From: Beroe ovata
Lineage: Eukaryota > Ctenophora > Nuda > Beroida > Beroidae
Direction: 5' to 3'
Length of the DNA stretch: 18,227 nt
Assembly: GCA_946803715.1 (NCBI GenBank)
Contig: CAMPET010000068.1
Span: 200,462 to 218,688 of the forward strand
Each line of letters begins with the position of its first letter. Positions within the stretch are counted from its first letter, which is position 1. Below, piece by piece: positions 10,213-18,227 of the stretch. The notes beneath the pieces are model-generated. The model saw only the letters and a list, made by a program, of their open reading frames with translations. It made no database searches and was not told where the DNA came from. A program made the position numbers and the translations under genes.

Positions 10213-10871
10213 ATGCCAGGAAAAACAATTATGGCTGATCATTGGCCGGAGGAATACACCTCTAAAATGCTAGGTGAGACATGCTTGATTCACTGTTCAC
10301 TGTTCACAGACCTTAGTGTGCCAGTGTTGTCATGTTGTGATATATCTTGAAACAGGATGTCTACTGTAACAAGCATGAGTATTGGGTGCTTTCTGTACCA
10401 CACTTAGTGTCCTAATAGCCCTCTCTTGCCTCTCATCATCAGGAAGTCAGTGGCTAACAGTAGTCCAACTTCACTACCTAAGCACACCTCATTTTACACT
10501 TCCCTCACAGTTCATTTCTTCACACCTTTACAATTCTCTTTGTCAAATCTTTCCAAACCTAGTTTAGGTATCTCACTTTATAGCCTATTATTTCACCTCC
10601 CCTACCTATCATAGCATCACCTCACCTCACCACTGGTGAGGTAAGGTCATCAGTGACGTTAATCACTTAACTACTTCCCCATCCCTCAGGGAGATTGTGC
10701 TGCAGGAGTAGGATTGTCTGTAGATGTCTGGTTTGTCGACATATCATGTACTCAGAGATCCAGGATCTCATGGCAGGAAAGAAGAATAAGAAGGGATCAC
10801 ACAAGGGAGAAGAGGAAGAGGGGGAGAAAGGATGCTTCAAAGCGCACAACCACACTCCGCTTTACTGTTGA
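10213..10871 (+). CDS. Candidate small plus-strand gene, unrecognised
   Basis: The ATG at 10213 opens MPGKTIMADHWPEEYTSKML and ends at donor G|GTGAGA in phase 1 (exon 10213-10273). Two downstream acceptors fit this phase. One is 10443 (branch-like CTAAT, tract CCCTCTCTTGCCTCTCATC, then CAG), giving a 41-residue tail ending at 10567. The other is 10690 (CTTCCCCATCCCTCAG), giving 59 codons with a Cys/Arg-rich start and a Lys/Glu-rich end (GKKNKKGSHKGEEEEGEKG), stopping at TGA 10869-10871. The second looks more protein-like and predicts about 80 residues. AATAAA at 11233-11238 could serve as poly(A) signal. Alternative splicing or a missing exon is possible. No family is recognised. Confidence 0.33.
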
Positions 10872-11608
10872 GATGCTGACATCACATCAAAACTGTTCTA
10901 TTCAAGTACCTATTCAATTAACTTTATTGTGTTGTTGGGACAACATTTTTACTGACAGAGTCGTTATTAGAGAGGAGGTATTGCTGACCCAACTTAGTCA
11001 CTTTAAGACAGCAATTAACGTATCTTGATGCTTGATATGATTCTAAATGCTAGATATGAGAAGATTAGAATGAGAATTCTTAGCGATTGAAAATTCATCG
11101 TCTGACTGCGAATTTAAATAGATATCTATAAAATTTGTTATTAGGGGTATTACATCATAGAATATTAATATCTATAACTGCTTTTCCGTGGGTTTCATTC
11201 AATTATCATGAAAAAATTCAAGTCAATACTTAAATAAAGCATAAGCAACAGAAGAATATATCTCGCCCACCTGGTTGGAGATGTTATTCCAGGGCCGACT
11301 GTCATTGTTCAGCACTCTATCTTCCGCCTATGATAATGCTCTACCTTCTGTCATGCTCATATGACATAGCTGCAAGATCTCATTCATTGAGACGGTTCAC
11401 ATTATGCATTGAGAACTTCATCTGAACTTCGAATGCAATAATTCCTATACATTTCAGTTCTGAGCTGTTGAAGGTAAGACAGAGCAAAACAGATTTTTAA
11501 ATGAAATAACCAATGTCTTAGTTAATTACAACACTCCTTAAGAAACACTCAATGTCAAGAATAAAACCACGAAGTAACAAAGAACTGAAAGAAGCTGCTT
11601 AATGAAAC
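10872..11608. other. Spacer between convergent genes, little seen
   Basis: This lies between the candidate plus-strand gene and the 3' end of RIOK2. It holds AATAAA on the plus strand at 11233-11238. No canonical AATAAA for RIOK2 (TTTATT on this strand) is seen within about 500 bp of its stop, so RIOK2 may use a variant signal. Confidence 0.4.
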
Positions 11609-13638
11609 TTAAAACCAGTTCTCAGATCCCTTGATTTCACTAGCATTTGCTCGTTTTTCTCGGTTGATGAAGTATTTCTCGCCCTTCTTTATTCGGTTCT
11701 GCTTGATATGCTTCCTAGCCACGGATGCACGCACCTTCTTCTTTATGTCATCTTTGCTCAGCTGAAGTTGTGTTTGGGTATATCTCATTTCACAGTATCT
11801 ACCTAAAATCATGAAAATGATGAAATACGATTAAGATAGCAAAGAAGAGATGAAAAGTGGACTGAGGACTCACATTGGATTTCTGATAAGCTTTGAACTG
11901 ATGACTTGCTTTTTTTGTGTTATCCTTATCACGATAAGGAAGGTATGAAGAGTTTTTATGAACACCATCATCAGCTGAATCACTACTTCCTTCAATTGAC
12001 TGTTCATCATCTGATGACTCGTTTTCATCTGAACAAGCTTCTTGACCAGGAGAGACCAAGGTTTCTGAACCTTCACCTGCAGCTTCGGTAGATTCATGAT
12101 CTGACTGCAATTCCTCCTCTTCAGAGGTAGTTTGTTCGTAAGTATCACCATCCAGTTCATCTTCAGAGCTTGACCCTAAGTTTTTTCCGCTCGAATCCTC
12201 CTAAAAAGAGTTAACATAAAGACAATGCAAGATAAAACTTTAATGCTGATGAGTGGGTAGCGTAGTGTCAAGTATAGTATTGTCTCTCATTTCCTGCATA
12301 TTTATAAAGCATTAGTCACAAGGTACCTCTTTTTTGAGTGTTAGTTTCTCGAAATCATCAGCTATGTCCTTTGAATATCCACTAGCTTTCATTTCAACAT
12401 CAACTTTCACATCACAGAGTATCTGGTTGGGAACAAATATGCAAACAATAAAATCCCTTACCTCTAGGTTCTATCTCTAAGTGAAGAAAAGCAAGGGAAA
12501 AACATCTCCAATATAAGAGCTCACTTCAATTTGACAATCAAACATCTCACTTTCAACTCACATCGGCAAGATATGGCCTGTCATCAGATTGGAAATCATA
12601 ACGTTTTCTGAACCAGGTCCTGACACATTCTACGTCTCGGTTGAAGTAATACTCAGCATTCAAGTGTGATGTTGAAATCATCTATGAGGGAATAGAGAAT
12701 ATTTTGAGTGCAATGGTTCAATAAACATCTTGCATCATGTACGGATACTGTACTCAACTCCTAAATTTGAAAATTACCTGTGGCAAATCAATAACAGTAA
12801 TTCTTTCTTTGTCATCAATCATCAGATTGAACTCATTGAAATCTCCATGAATGAGACCCATCTGAGCTAGCCTTATAACCAACTGCATGAGTCGTGTATA
12901 AACCTGGTGGGAGCAAACAATTCTTTGACAAAGATGAATTAGCAGTAAGCACTTGTGGAAAGTAAGCTTATATGGAGCTACATAGGGTCACAGGTAAGTG
13001 CTGCAATTTTCACACACCTTAGCTGTATTAGTGATCTGGCGGACTTGGGCCAAAGGATATCCAGGTACCAACTTCATGACAATTGCATGTCTATTCCAGG
13101 CCAATGGTTCAGGGACTGGGTAACCTCGATCATACAATGCTTTTAAGAACGAATATTCCCGCTCTGCTGCAAGCCTAGACAGATACAGCCAGGATGCATT
13201 CTTCCGCCTTTTCAAGTAGTCTCTCTTCTCTTTAACTTTACGGAAACAAATTCTGCCAAGTCGATGCAACTTCAATACATATTGTGTACCATCTTCTGAT
13301 GCAGCAATATAGATGTCAGATTCTTTCCCTACTCCAATCTTGTTACCAATGGAATGTATGATATTCTGATTACTCATGGATCGCAAAGCAAGATAATCAT
13401 ATCCTGCATAAGTAAGATGATACCCTCTTATTCCATTCTTATGGTCATATCTTATCAGCTTGTACTGAACAAGGTCTCTCAAGACCTTAAAACAACCCCC
13501 ATGTCGAAGATTGGCTATTGATGAAATAAGTTCACATGGAACTACTTCATGGTTCTTCATGCCCATTTCTAAGGACACAAGACATCTGAACTCTTCTCTT
13601 GATAGATATCTCAGCTGTCTCACATCAAATTTAACCAT
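11609..13638 (-). CDS. RIOK2: Serine/threonine-protein kinase RIO2, complete
   Basis: An atypical RIO-family kinase/ATPase that acts in late cytoplasmic maturation of the pre-40S ribosomal subunit. There are six exons: 13018-13638, 12778-12903, 12562-12681, 12327-12422, 11874-12200 and 11609-11761, all joined in phase 0, with introns of 96-139 bp, giving 480 residues (human about 552). Residues 1-93 form the RIO2 winged-helix domain ([21 protein letters not shown]). The P-loop is [10 protein letters not shown] (101-110) with ATP lysine 123 in VLKLHRLGR. The catalytic loop HGDFNEFN has Asp228 and Asn233, and the metal-binding Asp246 is in VIDLPQ. An Asp/Glu/Ser-rich acidic insert fills exon 5, and a basic tail ([20 protein letters not shown]) ends the protein, as in the family. 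All catalytic residues are present. The final intron has a second acceptor with a better pyrimidine tract that would break the frame. Confidence 0.95.
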
Positions 13639-14131
13639 GACTAGGAAATAAGATATGATGAACAGGCAAGATAACAGTAACTTGAATTGTCATTACAGAG
13701 CCAGAATATTGAATGTTTGACAAATGAAGACTGGAAGGACAATATGGATAAAGTTTAAGTAATCTAATAGACCAGTCCAACACACACATCATTAATTATG
13801 TTGCAATATAACCCCTATCCTCACTAGTGGGATTTTATATCTGATATATCGTTATTTGATTACATTCTAACAATCTAACACTGTGCGACAGCAGCGGACA
13901 AAGAAAATTTTACAAATTACAATTCATCAAGCAGGATTCATCAATCATCAATTCATCAATCATCAACTCGCGAACCTAGGTATGGCGCATGCATGTACTG
14001 TCGTATTACAAAATTCATGAAAACACACAGCACAGCCGCGCCAGCCACACTTGCCGGATGTTATCTGTCCACTGTTTCTTGCGCGCGGCGCACTTTCAAT
14101 TTTCATCGAAGGCCGAAAAACCGAAATAGGC
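13639..14131. promoter_or_regulatory. RIOK2 upstream region (probable promoter/5' UTR)
   Basis: This is the 5' flank of RIOK2. It begins AT-rich and turns GC-rich beyond about 14030, toward the direct-repeat island. No TATA box or initiator can be placed with confidence. The location alone makes it the likely promoter area. Confidence 0.35.
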
Positions 14132-14437
14132 TTGTCTGGCGATGCTAGACCGCTGATGCAAGCCGCGCCGCGAAGCTGTCTGAGAATAAGTTTGCGCCGC
14201 GCGCGCGCAAAACGAAATTCTCGACAGGGTCTATCATCGATCGACAAAAATAGGCTTGCGTCAGCTGGGCCTAGCTCCAGCATTTGCATTGCCAGGCACT
14301 GTACGGAGCTCCAGTACAGGCTACATTGTCTGGCGATGCTACCGCTAGACGCACTTCGCGGCCGCGGTCTGAGAATAAAATTGCGCCGCGCACGCGTAAA
14401 ACGCGAACGAAATTCTCGACAGTAGACAGGGCCTATC
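14132..14437. repeat. GC-rich island of two diverged direct repeats
   Basis: Copy A (14132-14235) and copy B (14326-14437) share the order TTGTCTGGCGATGCTA, CGCGGC/GCCGCG-rich core, GTCTGAGAATAA, TTGCGCCGCGC, AAATTCTCGACAG and ending in CTATC, with indels between them. The 90-bp spacer carries a hairpin at 14299-14319: CTGTAC, an inner GGAGCTCC palindrome, then GTACAG. CpG is plentiful here and rare in flanking DNA. It may be a CpG-island promoter enlarged by duplication, or a repeat element; frames stay open through it because of its base composition. Confidence 0.8.
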
Positions 14438-15348
14438 TCCAGTATCTCCGATCGCGACACAGGCTGCTGGCTGCAGAGCTGTATGCTACTGCACTGCATA
14501 CTTATAATACAGTTATACTGGTCAACTGTATAGACTATAGTGTATACTACTAGGTATACTATACTGATAACTGTAAGTGTAAGTGAATGTACACCTGAAC
14601 AGTGAACACGAATATTAATTATGGCATGGTATGTTGTCGATCGATGATGATAGCCCCTGTCGCAATTACTTGACAACATGGCATAGTTAATTGGAATGAC
14701 ATTGAAAATTTTGAATCTTATGGACACATTCTATCACTATTTAATAAGAAATAATCATCCTGCCGTTACATCCTGGGAAATGTGCAGCTAAAATTCACTG
14801 CTATCATATATTTAGTATCAATGTATCAAGGAAAATCAAAATCGATAAAATACGATACCATTACCAATAATTTCAATGAATAAGACGGTCAAAAAGTTTA
14901 AAACACCATTTTCAAAACCATGGATTTTGGCGAAAACATGATTTGAATTTAGCGACATAAAAACATTAATAAGCACAGCCAAACATATGCTAAACTTTTA
15001 CAGAATCTGCACAACCATTTACTCTGATATATTCTCTGTTTATTTGCACATCACAGATCCGACCTGCGTTTACTGACATATGGTTTGTAACCATGCTGTC
15101 ACGTCATCGTTGTCATTTAATCACACATGTTGTCAGTCATTGCTGTTAACAGAGTATAGACACTGTCAACACTGTAAACAGTCTCACTCGGTCCCCGATT
15201 CGGCGCCCTTGTACGACAACCTGAAAAACCGCTTGGTAAATTACAAGTTCTCCATATCAAATGTCACTGTCATCCTTGATCTTGGTATGTTATCATATTG
15301 TCTCCTCACGGTCACCAACATTAGTGACAATCACACTCAGCTATTCAC
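14438..15348. other. Intergenic spacer with inverted repeats
   Basis: No gene is supported between the ERM stop and the GC-rich island. An 8-bp inverted repeat ATACAGTT/AACTGTAT spans 14507-14531, and a longer imperfect one spans about 14618-14690 with exact arms ATGTTGTC (14631-14638) and GACAACAT (14672-14679). A poly(A) signal for the ERM gene lies at 15039-15044. Confidence 0.6.
15039..15044 (-). promoter_or_regulatory. Candidate poly(A) signal for the ERM gene
   Basis: AATAAA on the minus strand, 305 bp past the ERM stop codon. It is the first canonical hexamer seen downstream. Confidence 0.55.
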
Positions 15349-17948
15349 TCACATGTGTTCGAATGTTTCTACCCTCTGCTTCGTATTTCCCTTCCTTATC
15401 TTGCGCAGTGTTTTGTACTTGTCATCTCCTTGCTGTACTATGGACAGATAATGATGGTCCGCGTCCGTTAGAGCTGAAAAGTTCTTCTCCAACATCAGAT
15501 CTTTCTCTATATCCTGAGGGAGAAATAGAATTGAATGAGAGCTGGTAGTCAAACTCTGCAGAGACACAATTCGCAAAGTCAGCGCTAAAGGAGCAGACAC
15601 AAGATACACAACTCGTGTACGTTACCTTGAGTTTCTTGTGAAGTAGCGCATCTCTTGCAGTTTCCAGATCACGTGACTCCTCGCTCCTGTTCCCCTCTAT
15701 CTCCGTTATAAAGTCCTGTCCGTCAGAACGCGTATCCTCGAGCATATCGCCGTTCTCACTGAGCATACTGTTCGCCAGTGTCCGAGATAGCACTTCCTCG
15801 CTGTACTTCTTCTGCAGGCACTCGTACTGTATGGCATAATGACCGATATGAAGAGAGGAAGGTTGGCAACGTGCCAAAAGCAAACTCTTAAAAGCTACGC
15901 AACTGCTCTGCAGCTGCACTATGCAACTTTATCTAGCTTGATGATATCGCTATCCATAACATATCATTACCTCTTGTCGAAGTTTATCAGCGACAACATG
16001 CATCTGTTCAACCTCCACCGCTGTTCTCATAGCATATGCTTCCTTTGACCGGTACTGCTCTTTCTGATAGTGAGTGGGATTTACGATTTACGATGAGCGT
16101 GACTGTCCGTGACCTTGAGCTACTGCGCGCGATCCACGCGCGGACTATAATCGAACACTCGCGCGTAAATAACTGACCTAAAAGCGCAAAAACCATCACA
16201 GACTTTTTCTCGCGCGCTCCTTACACAACATACCACTCTAACAATGAAGCCAAAGACACGCCTATCTACGTTCAATTATTGATAAATTTGATTGTTCTAT
16301 GCATACGCCCATGTTGACGATTAACATCATTGTTATTAATAAAGGTGTGTACATGAAGAACCGAGGAGTCACGCAGTCCGTTTTCAGTAAAACCGGAATC
16401 ACGAGTCATGAGACAAGCTCGAAATCACGATTTGCAGCAGAAAATTAATTAAGAATCACGCAATCCCGAGAAGGCACATGGCGAAGCGAATGCAAAGTCA
16501 CGATATATGTACTGCATAACAACTGCAACAGACATTGTTATGCTCACGAATACACCAACATTATTGCGAAAGGCACGATTTTCGGGGTTCTGTCGATTGT
16601 ACGACTTTTATAGTGAGAGTAAATGGAGCGAGTGTTAATGGATTGTCTCGGTTAGATGTAGGGGGAGTAGTGACGAATCGACGCTAAATTGTATAATTTA
16701 CTACAATAATGATCTACGAGAACAATTGATACTCACCCCTAATACTCACCAACACACGTATCCCACACTCACCAATCACTCACTAAACATACATTCACCA
16801 ATCACTCACTATACATACACTCACCAATCACTCACTAAAAATGCACTCACCAATCACTCACTAAACATACACTCACCAACTCACTAAACATACACTCACC
16901 AACTCACTAAACATACACTCACCAATTCCTCCTTCTCCTCTAATTGAGCGTGGAGCGCAGACTCCATCTCAGTAAGCTCCATCTGGGCCATTTCCCGGGC
17001 AGACTCCAGTCTCCGTGACTGTTCGTCACTTTCGTGTATTTTCCGTTCCAACTCACTACTCTTCGCTTGGTACAGTAGCAACGCTGGGGGATGAGCGAGA
17101 ATTCAGTTTCTCTAGCTACCCTGTGTGTAAGCTATCGTGAAATTGGCAGCTGCTATGTTAGTGAGGTCTTTATCAAAAGTGACACGATGGCAAATAGTAA
17201 AACAGCGTGTAATATGTACGAAAACGTGTAATATGCGACTAATAATGAATCATGACGAGTAATTATATAATGACGAGTGGCTAATCACCCTTCTTGGAGG
17301 CTTGCTGCTCCTGCTCAATGACTCTCAGCTTCTGCTCCAATATTCGTTGATTGTGCTCTGCGGCGATCCTCGCTTCCCGCTCCTTCTTTAGTCTCATTCT
17401 GAGAAAAACAATGTGCTCATGTCATTGCTCCATAACTTGGGATCTTACTATTGACTGTATCCTTATATCTAAATTTCTCATACCCACTCACTCAAACCGA
17501 TAAGAACCCCCCTTTCCTAGTTTCACTATATAAACTGTCCACAATTAGGTACAACTGTCCACTATTACAGTATTACAACTGTCCACTTCTACAACTGTCC
17601 AGTGTCCACTATTACAACTGCTGATTATCAGTTTGCTATTAAACCAATATCTTCAGATGTATGTTGATGATTCATGACAGATATATTGAAATATAACAAC
17701 AGATCAACGCTTCGTTTAATTGCTGCAGTAAAATGTTCGTTACAACACTACCCGTCCTATTTATCATCAAAACTATCAACCCACCTTTCCTCATTTCTCT
17801 CCTTCCTATCTGCGATCTGCTGCATTTTCATCTGCTGTACCTCCGGTGTTTCCGGTTTCCGCCGCGAGATGTAGAGTTCGTGATTCCGTATACACAGATC
17901 CAGTATAGTCTTATTAATCCGGGACTTGGCTGTCACGAAGATGAAATC
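15349..17948 (-). CDS. Ezrin/radixin/moesin (ERM) protein, C-terminal six exons
   Basis: Links plasma membrane proteins to cortical actin. Exons 17785-17948, 17289-17398, 16923-17083, 15971-16063, 15626-15826 and 15349-15513 join in frame (phases 2, 1, 0, 0, 0) to give 297 residues up to the stop. The first exon holds the end of the FERM F3 lobe ([27 protein letters not shown]). The next three encode the alpha-helical coiled-coil, rich in Glu, Lys, Arg and Gln. Exon 15626-15826 is the acidic linker. The last exon is the C-terminal actin-binding/autoinhibitory tail with [17 protein letters not shown]; its Thr (codon 15409-15411) matches the regulatory phospho-threonine of ERM proteins. The FERM domain proper lies beyond the window. 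The intact actin-binding tail argues for ERM rather than merlin. I cannot assign ezrin, radixin or moesin; invertebrates usually have one ERM gene. Confidence 0.93.
16064..16766. other. Long ERM intron, left part, with CpG-rich patch
   Basis: This is most of the 859-bp intron of the ERM gene. It carries a CpG-rich patch at about 16110-16215 that includes the near-palindrome GCGCGCG (16125-16131) / CGCGCG (16137-16142). No exon was found that fits the flanking phase-0 junctions. Confidence 0.6.
16767..16922. repeat. Intronic minisatellite abutting a 5' splice site
   Basis: There are four 26-bp units (starts 16767, 16793, 16819, 16845) and two 23-bp units (16871, 16894), followed by a partial unit that contains the real ERM donor (intron begins at 16922). 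Every unit except the second (ATTCACC) opens with ACTCACC, which on the gene strand reads GGTGAGT, a consensus donor. The short units lack three bases after ACTCACCAA. Degenerate ACTCACC copies continue to about 16731. Confidence 0.95.
17399..17784. other. ERM intron with degenerate tandem repeat
   Basis: A 386-bp intron. About 17531-17622 holds a degenerate tandem repeat of ACAACTGTCCACTATT-like units (at least four AACTGTCC cores), bounded by the exon at 17785. No exon fits inside. Confidence 0.7.
17531..17622. repeat. Degenerate ACAACTGTCCAC tandem repeat
   Basis: AACTGTCC recurs at about 17533, 17553, 17577 and 17593, with irregular spacing of 16-24 bases and a partial GTGTCCACTATTACAACT copy at the end. 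Confidence 0.7.
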
Positions 17949-18227
17949 CTGTGGATATAAGTTATCATAGAACACACTTCACACTCCACACAGTATAGGT
18001 AATGTAGGTAAAGTGTAGTGTAAAGTAGACAGAATACAGCACCAAGCGGGCGTACGCGTTCCCAGAGAATTTTTCTTTCCCCTTGTGCTCACTAATAGTA
18101 TAGACTATAATAGTACAGACTCAGAGACACGGACACAAACATACAGATACAGACACAGACAGACACAGACACATACAGATACAGACACAGACAGACAGAC
18201 ATACAGACACAGACACGGACACACACA
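17949..18227. other. ERM intron reaching the window edge
   Basis: Sequence upstream of the F3-lobe exon, beginning with its acceptor CTTATATCCACAG on the minus strand. No further ERM exon is visible before the edge. It ends in an ACAGAC-type satellite. Confidence 0.75.
18122..18227. repeat. ACAGAC/ACAGAT microsatellite
   Basis: An irregular array of CAGACA, CAGATA and CACACA hexamers running to the edge of the window; it probably continues beyond. Confidence 0.9.

Noticed and set aside
10714-11028. Plus-strand 104-codon frame
   Set aside because: Its Arg-rich middle is the shifted reading of a Lys/Glu-rich frame in the same DNA, which also fits the phase of the exon at 10213-10273.
13963-14727. 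A 254-codon minus-strand open frame, the longest in the window
   Set aside because: It spans the GC-rich direct repeats, where stops are rare because of composition; its peptide is Arg/Ser/Cys-rich and low in complexity, and another long frame opens on the opposite strand over the same repeats.
16767-16922. CRISPR-like array
   Set aside because: Units are directly adjacent with no unique spacers, and they lie inside a eukaryotic intron; it is a minisatellite.

Overview
The window looks like nuclear DNA of an invertebrate-grade metazoan. The reasons are AT-rich sequence, genes split by short GT-AG introns (about 96-140 bp where they can be resolved), Kozak-like starts, micro- and minisatellites, and no bacterial operon structure. 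Two conserved eukaryotic genes are secure: RIOK2, and the 3' part of an ezrin/radixin/moesin (ERM) gene. The ERM gene, with a complete C-terminal actin-binding end, points to Metazoa or close relatives. The exact lineage cannot be told. One unresolved base (n) lies at 6750.

Layout, left to right. 1-220: two tandem copies of a 111-bp unit. 435-2884 (minus): a Ser/Lys-rich, probably unstructured protein with an SxIP-type motif; its first coding exon is clear, its downstream exons are tentative. 3123-5142 (minus): three phase-compatible exons forming the end of an unrecognised acidic protein. 5669-6673 (minus): a split gene for a helical, charged protein I do not recognise; its core exons (6276-6381 and 6085-6192) have good splice sites and a continuous frame. 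6700-10210: mostly AT-rich DNA with scattered TAGGTA/TACCTA motifs and isolated candidate exons, mainly on the minus strand. 10213-10871 (plus): a candidate small gene with a good start and donor site. 11609-13638 (minus): complete RIOK2 in six exons (480 aa). 13640-15348: spacer with a GC-rich island made of two ~110-bp direct repeats. 15349-17948 (minus): the last six exons of the ERM gene, whose FERM-encoding 5' part lies beyond the right edge. 17949-18227: intron ending in an ACAGAC-type satellite.

RIOK2 (ribosome biogenesis) and ERM (membrane-actin linkage) are ordinary housekeeping genes lying head-to-tail; nothing suggests that they act together. The most unusual structure is an intronic minisatellite in the ERM gene. 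Its units are copies of the adjacent 5' splice site, so the real donor is followed by a row of decoy donors. No convincing new defence, mobile or biosynthetic system was found. The unrecognised minus-strand genes in the left third are the best candidates for undescribed content.
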